From assembly GCA_035041965.1 (NCBI GenBank), contig JAPYMA010000242.1:62001-126000 (forward strand): a stretch of 64,000 nucleotides of DNA, written 5' to 3'. Below the pieces are notes generated by a model, which was not told where the DNA came from, made no database searches, and saw nothing but the letters and a program-made list of their open reading frames with translations. Within the stretch, counting starts at the first letter, position 1; every line of letters begins with the position of its first letter. Below, one piece after another: positions 22,282 through 35,858 of this stretch. The position numbers and the translations under genes are program-made. Source of the DNA: Anisakis pegreffii (taxonomy: Eukaryota; Nematoda; Chromadorea; Rhabditida; Anisakidae).

Positions 22282-25200
22282 TGGGTAACTATAAATCCCG
22301 ACCGCCGTCCTCATGCGCAGGTTATTCAAAGGTTTTTCCAATTCACTGTCACCTTTATTAAATCTGCAAGATTTTATTTGCAGAATTTGATTTACGCACT
22401 TAAGCGGTAATATAGTGCACAATGGATCACTTTCATCATATTCGCTCCTTGTAGTGTTTAATTGGCTGGAAGTGTCGGTAGTAAAAACAGAATTTTGTTC
22501 AGCAAATTATCGATAAGCAGCCGCATTGCATTCTTTTGCCTAACTATTTGTGAATCACCAAAACCTCATCCTCTCTTCTTGATACGTTTTGAAGATCGAA
22601 ACCGTACACTTGCAGTGTTTTCAAAATCGACTTTCAAATGGTATTCACACAATTTGTGACATTATGTCGGTGAACTGCATAGAATGAACTGCATGATTGC
22701 GGCTTAATGACCCTACTTGATTTTATGAGAAGGCATTCGAGAATGCTTCCTGATCAAGTGCAACAGAATAAATTAATAGTTCGTATTTGCAGATGAACTG
22801 AAGAAGAAAATCAGTGAAGGTTATGCAGTTGTTAGGTCGAGATTGAATGACGACGTTAAGCCACGATTCGAGGTGTGGAATAGTGTGCAGAATAGTTGTT
22901 TGTAGGTCTTTCAGTGGCATATTTGTTTCGTTTGCTTTTTCATGCCTTATTTTTGATTGCTTGAATTACGCTCAGAAATGAGAATTTTATTAGTATTTGT
23001 TATCTTTTCAGTCATCTTCTTTAGTTTCGATAGCAAAAATTCGATGAAATCTTTCGTCACAAACTTTCCAAAATTATTTCCTATCATTGCAATTTTGTTG
23101 ATGAATTATATCCAAAGCAACTGCACATAATGCAATAAGCCCGAAAAGTGCAAAACTGCGAAGCATATTATCTTCCAACAGCACTGAGTGCTGTTGGATC
23201 AAATTCAAACTTGAATTGAGTTTTCTAGTCAGGGGAACGCGAAGACTCTCGAAGATCAACTGACAGTAGCTGCACTCGATGAAAGAACTGAAGATCGTCA
23301 ACTTTCATTGTTACATTTGGTCTGTGCGGGTCACTCGGAGCAGGTTTTCTCAAATAAACTTTTTCGCCTCAGTAAACGCACAGTGAAGTTATAACTGATC
23401 GTGAGTAAATTCCATTGCAGTTTTATCAGCCTGCATCAAATAAACCAGTAACATATCTTGGTGATTAATAAGGGACATTTCGTGATCGGACATTGCATTT
23501 TGAGCGTATATCATAGCATTAATTAACACCACCACTGAAGGCTCTTTAGCTCCGATTATGTTTCTTCCTCTTAACTGACACAATATCACGAGTTTATGCG
23601 ACGTGCATTTCGATGCCGGTCATTTACGCATACGTTCAGATATAAATCCCTTAAGTGTCTTCATGAGGCTTTGGACGTGCATCATGCGACAACTGCCTAG
23701 ACCAACCAGCCCGGAAATACATATTGTGCAAAATTCGTGTAATTTCACGGATGCGATCTCCCAAACAGAGAGTAGGCAAAAACATTCGCGAGGAGCGCTT
23801 TTGTAACCCTTCTTGGAGAGATCATGAGATCGTGATCACCCGTTCATTTTTAAGATTGTGCGATTTCGAAATTGATTGAAACTTGACTATTTTGAATGAT
23901 TTCATTGATTGATAATAAGAAAATGTCATGTGTGAAGTGGCCCAGATCTTGCTGATGATTTATATAATAGTATACAGACACAATTGACATGTCACTGATA
24001 TTTAACATGAAATAAGTTTTAGCAATCGCAGAAAGTAACAATTTTATTGGAGAAATGTGGTGATGACGATGCGAAAAGACGTGTTCTGCTCGGTTGCATC
24101 ACTAAAAATGGTTTTTCACCACTTCACATCTCTATTTACAAAGTAAATCTTTGATTTTAAACTCACTTGCACTGCATTTTAAATTAGATGCTTTTGTTGT
24201 CAGTCAAGATACGCTGATAATTGGAGGCAGTATTATCTCTGAATACGGTGATCTGCTATCAATGTTTTTGTTTTATTTCACGTCATTCATTAAGTTTCAC
24301 TCCATTACAACTTAAACTGCTCGTATTTTTTCTAAAGGGTGAACTGGCCACGTCAGAAGCGTTACTTTCGGCAGGAGCCGATCCGAATTTAGCGGGACGT
24401 TGTGAACTGCCACCGCTTAATCTGGCAGCGATGTGCGCGAATGTGGAGCTTGTTGAACGGTTGATAACAGCTGGTGCTGCGTTACATGCTCTGGACTTCG
24501 TTAATTTCACTGCTCTTCACTGTGCCACTTATTTTGCTCATGAAAAGGTTCATTCGTTTCAAATTCTCAGTTTAACAATGCGCATTCACGTGTTAAATGC
24601 GGTTTTGATGCTCGACTGCGTTCAGGTTGTTCGAACACTATTGCGACGAGGTGCGGATCCAAATTATAGCGGTGGAGTGCGCGATCGACCGTTGCATCTA
24701 GCGAGTAGCAAGGGACATGTCGGCATTGTCTCTGCACTCCTCGAGGCTGGTGCAGATCGTGAGTTTGATGGAAGTTGTTCGAGAATGCTATAGCTACGCT
24801 TTATAACCCCTAATAGTTATCAGTTGGTTTTATCCGCTTACATCGAGCACTTTATTTCGTAAACCATAATGCCGCTGAGAATGAATGATTCAGATTTTAG
24901 GATAAAATGTTTGGCTGAAATTCTTTCAAGTCGAATACGCATTACTTTACAGCAACGTTGGCTGACGACGAAGGGAATACCTCGCTGCATTTTGCTGCGA
25001 AAACTGGACATGTTGGAATCATCGATTTGTTACTTCTGAAAATCGGCGCTGGTCATCAAGAAGTTAGTTTGTTGACTGATTCGTTCATGCGATCGAAGGT
25101 CGATCCATTACATTAACGTTGTCGACACAGTTGGGGATGTGATCATGCTAGTACTATAATGAATATGTGGTGAGATTCCGTGGAGATGTGTGATTAAGTT

Positions 25201-28200
25201 CGCTTGAAATGCGAATCTGCTCATCACAACATCTCTCAAAGATGAGGATTTCTAAACTTACAGCTAGCCCTCAAAACAAACGTTTACGGTGATACGCCTC
25301 TTCACGCGTCATGCTATTCTGGTCGACTTGAGGCCGCCAAACGTCTCATTGCAGTTGCTGGATCGAATACGCTTAACATGGTTATCAACTGAATCTGATA
25401 TTTCCCTACGGAATCATGCCTTGTTATGATTTTGATAATAATTGAATGAACTTGGTAATGAAAAGAGTGAAAAAACTTCTCCCATCCTGATGAAAAAATT
25501 TTGAGCTGAGGATTCACCTGAATTTTTTCACTTTTGTTGACTGCGAGATTACTGGCGTTGCAGGAGAACGTTTTTTCGGAAACTCCGTTACATGCTGCTT
25601 GCACAAGTGGACGCAACCTTGAACTGGTTGCTTTCCTTCTCAAGCAACCTGGTGTTGATGCAAATTATCAAGGACAAGATGGCCACACAGGTAAATTGAC
25701 CGCACGATATTCACTCACCGTAAAAGTTTCTGATGGAAACATCTGTCATTAGTCGAATGAATGATTGATATTTCAGCATTGCACAGCGCCTGCTATCATG
25801 GTCATCTCAGGCTTGTGCAGTTCTTGCTTGACAGTGGCGCTGATCAGTCACTGACTGCTAAAGCTATTGACTGCCCTTTATCACCAATCAGTTCATCCAC
25901 TTCAGGTAAAGCATCAGTCCGGCTGATCCCTTCCCTTACCATATTTCTGTACACTCTATTCTTAAGTTTATTTTGAAATGCTAATTAATGGTCACAACTG
26001 TTAGAATTTTCCCATTATCCAAACCACTCGAAAATTAATTCGTAACGCTGAGAAATGTGGATGTTCTGTTTGTTGTATTCACGCTGAGATCGCAGACTGA
26101 TCAAAGGAATGAATTTGTGAATGTCCGATGAATATTTTTGGTTTTTTACGATGTCACTGTCATGTGCCACTGAAGAATCTCAGTGAAACCATCATGAATT
26201 CTTTCATCATAGAAAGATTAAAGTATTCCTCTGAACGCTCCTCATGTGATTGTATTCATGAGATACTGAATTTTAAAATTGATGTATTGATTGACTGAGA
26301 TAAGTATTTGATGATCGATTGATCTAGGGTCATCCCTGGCTATCCCATCAACAATAACACAAACAATGTTCGCATTATCACGTCCGCAGTCGGCCGGTTC
26401 CATTGGTGACTCGTCGATGTCATCCACCTTAAGTTTATGTGGTGATGATCAGCAGCAAACACCAGTCATATGGGCCTATGAGAAAGGTCATGATCAGATT
26501 GTTGCATTGCTGAAGCACTATGCCAACAAGCGACCAGATTCAGATGTATGCTCTGAATATAGGTATATCCTATTATCATACGCAATGAAAGCGATCGAAT
26601 TTGAGAGCTGAGTTGTCGTGAATCATTTTTTCTTTGGAAGTATTACACATGCATTATGCTGGAATACGTGTGAACATTTGCAGAAAAGAGCTTTTTTCCC
26701 GTGACTGATAGGGCCATATGACTGCAAACAACTGCAATTCATCGCATGTTTTCGCAGAAGTGCTCTTAGTTTTATTTCTTCCCTTCTCTAGCTCATAAAT
26801 ACGTTGAAATATTGTTTGCGAGCATATTTGCCGAATTATTCCGAGTGATTCACTTCTATTGAGAATGCATAACAAAATCGCTATAGCAGACGACGTTAAG
26901 CAAGACACTTAAAATCAAAGCCGAAAATGTGCGTGTGATAGGTTTGGTTTTAGTTCAGGAGATAGTAGCTATACACCGTTACCGAGTCCAATGGGAAGGT
27001 TGCGATCGATGACGAAGGAGAAGGCAGAAATACTCCAACTGCGGGCGTCCCTTGCGAACAATTTTCATCTGTCATTAACTGACGTTGATTTTCAGGTTAC
27101 CAATTGATTGAAAATACTGTCATTCAGCACTCACTTCCATCTGAAATAGTGAAACATCACATCGCTATACGCAGTTCGCGTGAATGTTTATTTCCACATG
27201 AATTTGTGCCCCTCAAAAAATCACAAGCAATTACGAAGAAGAAGTTTATGCTCGAAAAGCACATCGCTCGTCCATTCATCATGTATTTCCCTCAGAAATC
27301 AGAATATTTCAACATTTATGGAATCGAATTTTTGTTGTTCCTCGAACACTCCACTGCTGTTCAAACCAGAAATCCGTGATAATTTATGAAATTCCACCAA
27401 TTTAAGGAGGCTATTGGAAGTGGATCATTTGGTAAAGTTTACAAAGGAACGTACAGAGGAAAGACGGTTGCCATAAAGAGGTTCTGTGAACTTTCTAGTC
27501 GAATATGTAGGAAGCTGTTTTCACGCATGGCTTCTTATATGTTCGAAACTGCGATGTTTTCGATCCTCAATTTCGATAAATTTCTCAAAAAACATCACGC
27601 CTATCTAATCCATTAACCAATCAGGAACAAAAGTTGAATATTGGTCAAGAAGACATATCACTTGAGTTAGAAGAAGTGTTTCCTTTCAATAATATTATTC
27701 ATAATAGGTACCGAGCGATAGCATTCGGTGCAAAGAGTGAAGTAGATATGTTCTGTCGAGAGGTGTCAATACTGTGCAAGTTGAAACATCCGAATGTGAT
27801 TTCATTCGTTGGTGCATGCCTCGATGATCCAAGCGTATGTTTTCTGTATTTTTGCACATCCGCCTGACTCTATAAGATTTACTCCAGATATCTGCTCAAC
27901 TCCATTGGATGTGATTCCGTTAAACTGTCATCTTGAATTCCCTTGTTTCACTTTCTCGAGTCCACTAATGAATGTCTCTCATATTCCTAATCCTCCACAG
28001 TAATTAGTTCCTACGTTCCATGTATAATGGAGTTTGTTCCAAGCATTATAATAGCAAATGTTCTAATTGTATCGTTTATTTTTGTTTGCAATCAATTTTT
28101 TTTGAATTTTCGAGTCACGAAAAATTCTAGTAGGCGGGTATAGAGCAGACGTGCCAGGAAGATTGATTGCTAAAACGTGACCGAGTTAACGAAAAAGCAT

Positions 28201-30643
28201 TAAGTGTGGATGATGAGGAAATTTTTTCGATTGATCAACGAATCACAATTGATTGATTCAAAGGAAAAAGATTACAATTAATAGATTGATCTCTCCCACA
28301 ATGAATTTAGCCACGTTGATCTCAAATTCGTGCTGAAATGAAGAATCTTCTTTACGAATATTGTGCTGCCCTGTTTGCAGTTCAGCTTCTGATAATGAAG
28401 AACTTTTCAATCTTTTATCAAGTGCTCTTATCTATAAGGAAGCAATTCTTTGCATAAATCAACACAACATAATACAAAGATTTTGACAGAAAGAAACTGT
28501 TCTGCAGGTTACTTAAAACTATTACTGTTTCTATTAATTTCCAATGAAATTTCAGCAATTTGCCATCATCACAGAATTTGTTTCAAATGGATCTCTTTTT
28601 TCAATCCTCCACGAACAGAAACGGTTAGTCAGCATGGACTATTTTCAACAGAAATATGCACCATGTGAAGTTGAAACACTTGAGCCATTATTCATTCGGA
28701 AGTGATAGGGGTGAATTGTCTTTACGAGTTCGCAAAGATGTGCACAACGAAGGCGATCTAAGCCATTTACTAAGTATTACAATGATAATACAACACCAAT
28801 CATCACATCCAATTTCACACCACATTTTTATCGCTTTATTAGAATGTCATAGCGATTTATTTTTCCAATGGAATGATTATCTTTTCCGAAGTGTCGAAAA
28901 TGCAGAAATCTTTTCGAAATACAACCCATCGAGTTCATCAACTCACTAATGCGTCTTGATGATCTCGTAAGTATCGTTCCAAACATGCAAATAAGAATGA
29001 AGAAAATTTCATGCAAAGAATGATTTCAATTCTTTCATTATTCATTGTGTGCAGCTTGATCCCAATCATAATTAGATTTCCTATTTCAAATGTCCAACAT
29101 TCAGAGTTCTGGAAATGGCGTTACGCTTGAATATTGGTATTGATGTGGCACGGGGAATGCGGTACTTACATGAATTGGCCAAAAGACCGGTCATTCATCG
29201 GGATCTCAATTCTCATAATATTTTACTGCATCAAAACGGTCGAGCTGTTGTCGCCGATTTTGGTGAATCACGTTTTGTGACGCAACGGGATGACGATAAC
29301 ATGACTAAACAACCCGGAGTAACGAATTTATATTGCATTCGATCGATTTATTTCGAGATATTACTGCAAATACGGACGATACAATCAAATAAACCATTCA
29401 AAAACGTTTTATAAACTCACCGAGATCAGTGCGATAAGTCTGATTCGCTGTTGCAACTGATTTATCTCACAAAAAAACGTCGTTTATCCTCGTTTGTATA
29501 TTCGGATCGCTCCTTTCTTGGAGCACATTCAGAATATGAAAACAATTTAATACGAAAATAAGATTGTATTCCAATATTGAGAATAATTCAGCGCTGTTTT
29601 AGAACCTAAGATGGATGGCTCCAGAAGTGTTCACACAGTGTGGTCGATATGATCGAAAAGCTGACGTATTTAGTTATGCCCTTTGTGTTTGGGAAATCCA
29701 TGCCGCCGAACTGCCATTTGCACATTTGAAACCAGCTGCTGCAGCAGCCGAAATGGCTTATAAACGGGGTAATAAGCTGTGCAGTGATTGGAATTCGAAT
29801 AAGAATACAAAACAGCACATATTTCGTACCCACGATCGTTTTGTGATCTGTGATCCACCTATATCTTTCAATAGTTTATAGCTGCTCCGATGAACTTCGG
29901 AGGCGGCCCAGCTCTCGCTTTTCTGCTCAAAATATGTCCGAAATAGTTTATTATCAATATTTTCTTTTTTGTAAGCCATCTTCTGAGTTCTTTTCAGTAG
30001 TGACATTAAGGTATTTATATTCTGATTAAATTCGGTTATTTCATGATTCCTATTGCAAAGCTCCCAAAATGAGAACTTTCGACCAATTCAAAAGTGCTCT
30101 AGATGAGTATTGAAATGAATGTTCAGATGAACACATTTTCAGCAAGACCACCAGTCCCTTCTCACCCAACTGTGCAATTTCCTGCACATGTGATCAATAC
30201 GATAACATCTGCATGGCAACATGAACCGAACTCACGTCCAGATTTTGCTGATATCCTACCGAACATTGAGAAGTTTGCCACTCCGAAAAGTGCCACTTCA
30301 GATGGACCTGTGTTGTCGAGTGCTACGAATGAGACGAGTGCTTCATCTTCATCTGTTTCAGTGCTCAAAAGTCATTGGGAAAGCAAAAATACGTCAACAC
30401 GTAAGTGTTCTTCGTTCTATAAATAATCACTTCTCACAATGAAGTTTTTATTAACGAACGGTACCTTTAGCAGCAGTAAGTTCTCAGTGCACAGTACAAT
30501 CATCATCAAGAACCGTTGATGAACTTCGTCAGCGCCTAGATCGTAATGGTTACGTTTCGCAGTCCACTCGAATGGTCAATGATGCTATCAATAAACTGCA
30601 GCAGTCATGGTCTCAAAGCAGCAATTTATCGTCTGACAACTAA
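22282..30643 (+). CDS. tnni3k: TNNI3K orthologue, ankyrin-repeat TKL protein kinase
   Basis: The protein begins MGNYKSRP, the same start as vertebrate TNNI3K. Coding exons: ~22282-22321, 22793-22872 (coiled coil, [11 protein letters not shown]), 23233-23343, 24032-24142, 24338-24547, 24626-24758, 24953-25062, 25264-25380, 25564-25690, 25777-25905, 26328-26562, 26954-27095, 27407-27480, 27708-27834, 28556-28623, 29105-29318, 29603-29768, 30143-30400 and 30471-30643. About 874 residues, close to the 835 of human. Residues ~65-450 are ankyrin repeats (for example [20 protein letters not shown]). MTKEKAEIL precedes the kinase, which runs from about 516 to 765: [12 protein letters not shown] (Lys ~539), HRDLNSHN (Asp ~638), [14 protein letters not shown]. 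All catalytic residues are present, so it should be an active dual-specificity-type kinase. The tail is Ser-rich. In mammals TNNI3K is cardiac; the nematode role is not known to me. Confidence 0.95.
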
Positions 30644-31057
30644 TCATTTCAGTGATACTTACCATCTAAAAATATGTTACTGATTTAGGGAACATCACCT
30701 GAAATTTGTTGAATGTAATAGCTATCGGACAAAAGCAGTTAGTTCATCGTACGTTTTTGAGCGTTCAGTACGTCTTTCCGAAAGAGTTTATGCAATATTT
30801 CACCATCGCCATTTTCACTTTGCCATTCAGTGCCCTCGAAAAATGTCACATCTTGTCGAAACATTTCAAACTGGAATGATGTTAGAAAGTAGAATAGCAC
30901 TTAACTCTGACATATTGCATGCTTTTTTCAATCTGAATTTCAGTCGTTGCTGAAATTCGTTCAGATTTTCAACCGTCCTTATTGTGAGATATCGATTGCT
31001 TTCCATTTGATATTTGTACTTTTTGATCTCTTTAATGATTATTACTCTATAGTCACG

Positions 31058-31063
31058 AATAAA
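31058..31063 (+). terminator. possible poly(A) signal for the TNNI3K gene
   Basis: AATAAA about 415 nt after the stop codon; the first exact hexamer noticed downstream. Confidence 0.35.
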
Positions 31064-31855
31064 GCTCCTTCTGAAAGGTTTCATAATTTCTTATTATATC
31101 GTTTTGCAGCCGGAACTAACTGAAATTCTTAAGACTTAAGGATAAAGCATCCAATAATATTTAATTCACCTCTGATCGTTAGCAATAAGGAGCGACCTCA
31201 TAAAGCAGAAACTGCGTCTACATGGGAAATCAAGTGTCTTGCAGCAGAAATTGGATGAAGAATTTACATGAACTGAAGCGAACGAATAACCGAAATCGAT
31301 GCAATTCCACTCATAGTTTTTGGTAGACATTGGTCGGTTGCATTTATGAGTGTGAATTGATGCATTTGATTTATTGTCATGTTTTTTTTCGCCTTCTCGA
31401 CCGCTACTCTTCTCGTTCAAGATCAGCATCACGACTTCAATCACTCAGAAAATATTGAAACAGAAGCAAATGGTTAGTTGAGCAGCATTTTTATGAACTG
31501 TTTGTAGCAAACACGTGAAACTGGAGTAAAATAGCATCCTGCTTTCGATATGAGGCGTTAATTCGCATGAAAGTTGCATTTTGTCAAGTAAAGATCAAAG
31601 GATTGACTCAGCCAAACATTGCTCTTTTCATGCACAAACAGATTTCTTTCTGAAAATTTCAAGCTGCTTAGAATTGTGTACCATATGTTCCGTACACCTC
31701 AAAATGCCTAAAGTAAGTATTTGGGCTGAACTATTGCATAAATTTTGATTTGTTCGTCGCGATAAGTTCTGTTCGGTGTTCCCATAAGTGTTCAGCAACG
31801 AATTCAGACATTAAAATTTTAAGCGTCATTTCCTCTCGAAATTGACCAAAGTTCA

Positions 31856-32247
31856 ATGAATGAAACGTTCGTCGATGGTGTCGAATCAGCTATGAACCGC
31901 TACATTGGATTTATTGTGAGTGCCATGCTGCAATCTCCGAACCGAAAACGCAACTCTTCGATTACCTTTTCCATTCTTTGATTAATCAATGAATTACGCC
32001 ACACAAACCTAAATTTCAGATGATCGTATTCTACGTGACGTTCGTATGTCTAGTAGTTCTACTTGATGGACTCATTCCACGCATCAAAGAACTTTGTTTC
32101 ACCGTTAACGAGAAATCCGATTCATTCGCTGCAGATGAAGTACGTCTAATGCCACACAACCTACCACCAATGCAAATCGCTCAGCAAACACCATTCTCAC
32201 CTGTTCCACCAACCTCATTCGTACCTACATCACCGATAGAACAATAA
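31856..32247 (+). CDS. 95-residue single-pass membrane protein
   Basis: Two exons, 31856-31915 (GTGAGT donor) and 32020-32247, join in phase 0. The product starts MNETFVDGVESAMNRYIGF, enters one long hydrophobic helix (MIVFYVTFVCLVVLLDGL), then a charged segment (IPRIKELCF) and a Pro/Gln-rich tail (LPPMQIAQQTPFSPVPP) ending IEQ. It has the look of a small integral membrane protein or a short tail-exposed adaptor; no family recognised. An alternative first exon, ATGCCTAAA followed by a GTAAGT donor, lies at about 31705. A poly(A) signal follows 91 nt after the stop. Confidence 0.6.
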
Positions 32248-32337
32248 CATGTCCTCGTCATTGTTATCTACTTAGTTTCAACGTATTAGAAAAACGTTTG
32301 TGAATTGACCAGTAACTTGCTTTAAATTATTTTACGA

Positions 32338-32343
32338 AATAAA
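32338..32343 (+). terminator. poly(A) signal for the 95-residue gene
   Basis: AATAAA 91 nt after the TAA stop at 32245-32247. Confidence 0.6.
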
Positions 32344-32506
32344 ACATTACTCACCAGTGGATTACTTCAGTAAACCTTACTTGCTTCAAAATAGCTAGAT
32401 ATGTAGAAGCAGGCAACATGACGTGCACAACTTAGGATTTGTTTTGTTATATTTCTTTTTGAGCTTTTCGTACACAATCTCTTACATAGAAACCTCATTC
32501 TATACA

Positions 32507-32800
32507 TCATTGATACGAAATAAATATATATTTGTATTTGTATGTTAAGGATGTTGGAACCCCCAAGAAAACATTTGCGTTTAGCTGATGGGCTGTTGTT
32601 AAAGAAAGTTTACAGGAATCATTGAGATCAGAGAACACCAGATGAAAAATAATAGCGATGGAAGCTGATATTTTCTCTGCAGATGGTTTAATCAGTTCTG
32701 GGGAGGAGGATGCATTAGAAGAAGACGACGTGGAACACGAGCAGTCTAAAAGCAGCAGAAAAAAACAGGAAAGTATTGACATGAGGAAAATAATCCTCAT
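32507..32800 (-). CDS. possible small secreted protein
   Basis: A single-exon minus-strand ORF of 97 residues opens with a good signal-peptide shape (MRIIFLMSILSCFFLLLLDC), followed by a Ser-rich stretch (STSSSSNASSSPE). The second half is less convincing and ends in an AT-rich, Tyr/Lys-rich tail, so the true 3' end may be spliced. No poly(A) signal was found on the minus strand just downstream. Could be chance. Confidence 0.3.
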   Translation of the reverse strand: MRIIFLMSILSCFFLLLLDCSCSTSSSSNASSSPELIKPSAEKISASIAIIFHLVFSDLNDSCKLSLTTAHQLNANVFLGVPTSLTYKYKYIFISYQ

Positions 32801-32941
32801 TGATTGGTGAAGGGATTGTGAGACAATACAAGCATTTGATATACGCGTGCATCATCTTCTTGTTTAAGCTATTGACACGTAAGATTTTATTGTTACAATT
32901 ACATCCAAATGAAAGTCAATGCTTAGATTGCGAAATTTTGA

Positions 32942-32947
32942 TTTATT
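32942..32947 (-). terminator. poly(A) signal for the CK1-family gene
   Basis: AATAAA on the minus strand, about 130 nt after the kinase stop codon at 33076. Confidence 0.5.
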
Positions 32948-33075
32948 CAAAGTGAACAACATGTAAATAACAAGACATACGTATCTATTTAAATATTCAC
33001 ATTCAATAAAAATACACATTCACTTCGATATTGCACTAAAATTCCATTGACACATTCGGTCACACAGATAAAAAT

Positions 33076-35858
33076 TCAGTTCTGTAAATGCATTCCTGAA
33101 CAATGTTGTCGATGTACGGTGACACTGTATCCATCAAACCTGGCCGTTCGACGTATGCGATAACTGATTTCCTGTGACTCACCCTGATCACCAATCAACC
33201 CTGCTTTTTGTATAAGCAACGGATCTGACTGCCACTCGAATGGTGTGCTCCGATCTAACTTCAATCAGATTATTTATGAATATGAAGAAAAGTGACCCGA
33301 TATTTGATTCAAACAATTTCCGAAAGTACTCTTTTGTGACAACTGTGGGTTTTCCTTTTCTGTGATATCATTAGATGGAGGAATCTTTCTCTTCTTGTGT
33401 GAACTGAAGCCGTCTTCGAACGTCCCAAGTTGATGCGGTCTCAGTGGGTTCAAAAACGGTTGAATTCTAGACTTTTTGGTGCGGATAAAATGCGCTTGGG
33501 ATAGCGATCAGAAAAACAATGTATCATCTGAAGAAAATAAAAGAGCGAAGTGGCTCACACCAAGACGCGTAAAAACGCTATCGATCATACACCTCAGTGC
33601 CTTATAATCGGGTCGTTCATTGAATCTGAACAAAGCATTTCAGTTGATATAATCGATCAATTAAAATTCATCAAGCTGAAAAAGATGGAAAAAGTGAATA
33701 TTTCCTCGTATTTCGCTCGTATTGTGCACCGATGAGCTAACAAATTCTAACTGAATATGCTCAATGCATTCCTGTCATAAGCAAAAGTGCTCTGTTGATA
33801 GGAAGAACAAGAAAGACTGATCACTTGATTTTGTCGATGAGATCAAGCATACTATCGAATTCAAACGGTACACCACGAAGAAGTTCTTCTCGACCGCCAA
33901 ATCGAGCATATCGTTTCCATTCACCAATCAGATTGTAATCCGTCTTCGGATCTAAGGATACCCACGGAAGCGGTCCTGAAGCGCATACTTCAGAGATGCC
34001 ATTCTCATAGTAATGAGACAAAATTAGTTTGAGCATCAAAGAAAACTTAGAATTTTCAAACAACGATTTTAATGTTCCTAGGAGGGATGATAAAATGAAG
34101 AGAGAATGGTATTTCTAAACGAGAATGTACAAGGACTGCCAACCTTTAATGAGTTCACAGCACATATAAAACCATGATTCAACATCGTCTCGTCTGCACT
34201 GGTCTTGAAATGCATGCGCAGCCATTGATGCGTAATGAATTGATCCCAATAATGCAGCCGAGGTGCTCTGTGAATAAATATTTCCTTTTCGATCTCTAAA
34301 TAAATAGCAATATTCGGAATGCAGTTAATCACTCACGACAACACACAATAGTCACTATTCTGTTCAAGGAATTTTGTTTCCATAATCATGCATTGATTTG
34401 GAAGAGAATGCGCTGCGTAATAACATGGCGCAATCGTTAAACTGTGGCTTTGAAAAGGTTCGACTCTCAAAACCGTCAAAATGCTGCACATCACAACATT
34501 TCATTCAATCGCTGAACTTAGTGAATATTTTGAAAGATTCGAACAACTCCTTTCAAAAATCTAGAAGAATATCTTTTTACAACAGTGAGTAGCTGGAGTA
34601 GCTAGTGAGAATGGATTGAGGGTAGCTGGCGAAACGATAAGTGGACAACGGCACTGATGAAAAGAAATCTTTCAAAGGTCATTCATCGGCGAACGAACCG
34701 ATATCGTCTCGCAAATCCGAAATCAAGCATATATACGGTATTGTTGTTTTTCTTTTTCCCAATCGCAAAATTACTGGCTTTGATGTCCCTCGATAACCAA
34801 CCAACATCATGCAACGTTTCAATTCTCTCCAATGTTTGTTGCGATAAACGCAATGCTGTTGATAAGCAAAACCTTAATTATAATCTTAAAATGCTGTCTA
34901 ATGTTTAAAATTTCACGTCTACTTGCGTTGCTCAATCACAACTTCCTTCTAATCGATATAAATGCTGTCTCAACATTAGTGTCACTGCGTTTATCACCGA
35001 ATCAAAACGTGCTCGATTTGGAAAATCTTCAGAAGTGCAGAGCAATCGCTTGACAGCTTCAATGCTTAGCAATTCACTACGTCTAAGTTAATTATGAGAG
35101 TGAATAAATGAAGACAAACTTTTTTTCGGGAAGACATCGTCTCAATTTATTGATGTCAGGTCCCACAAGCTGTAATACCAAAAATTTCAGTTGACTGGTT
35201 CGTCCAGCCGCAATAAAACGCGGAAAGCCGGGTGTTTTTTCGTGTCGAAACTCTTTCAATACGAACACATCCAATTTCAGCACTGATCTGAGAAGGCGAG
35301 GACCATTAGAGAGATGGATGTTGAAGAATAGCCAAAGAAACTGGTAATTTGCTAAATGGTCGATAGTTCTCAATGAAACTTGTAATGGACGGCAATTATT
35401 GATGTAAGAAAGTTAAGAGTGGATTTTGGTTCCGTTGAGAGAATTTGAAGGAATGCAATAATAACGAGATCGTATTTTGCTGGCTTTTCAAAGCGTTACA
35501 TCAAAAATACAAGTTATCGGAGCAAGTTTGGACAAGCTGCATTTTCTGAACACTATTTTGACATCAAGCAGTCATGAGTTTTGGAGATGGCTCATTTTTA
35601 ATGCCAGTCATTGGACGTATAGTTGTGCATAAGCCACCGCACTAACCGTCCAAAATCCACTTGATGTTCGATTTTCATTGCGAATTTTTTGTTACGATTA
35701 ACGTCCATGACAACGAAAACATTGCTGAATGGCCCCGACCAAATTTGTCGCAATATTTGGAACTTAATATTCCGATGTTCAATCGTTTTTCCAACCTGGG
35801 GCAATATACAAGTCGTTTCATCTTCTTCACCAGCGCTGAATGAATCTGCGCTGGTTGG
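33076..35858 (-). CDS. divergent casein kinase 1-family protein kinase
   Basis: Minus-strand exons 35858-35647, 35287-35120, 34872-34695, 34483-34443, 34265-34144, 33975-33825, 33625-33559 and 33258-33076 join in phase throughout (~373 residues); the first coding exon upstream was not found. CK1 landmarks in order: VGKTIEHRNIKFQIL, FAMKIE (Lys kept), VLKLDVFVLKEF, FIAAGRTSQLKFLVLQLVG, FCLSTALRLSQQTLERIETL, GWLSRDIKASNFAIG, VYMLDFGFARRY, HYASMAAHAFQDQCRRDDVE, SWFYMCCELIKG, LPW, FNERPDYKAL, TPFEWQ. Oddities: the glycine loop is IWSGPFSNV (two of three glycines lost) and the HRD histidine is Ser, but the catalytic Asp and DFG remain. The RRDD(V)ESWFY segment recalls the expanded CK1/TTBK-like group of nematodes. 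It may be a weak kinase or a scaffold. Confidence 0.85.

Noticed and set aside
34078..34332. Minus-strand ORF of 84 residues read as its own protein
   Set aside because: The frame is wrong: the neighbouring frame of the same DNA carries the CK1 motifs (HYASMAAH, RRDDVESWFY) and joins the flanking exons in phase.
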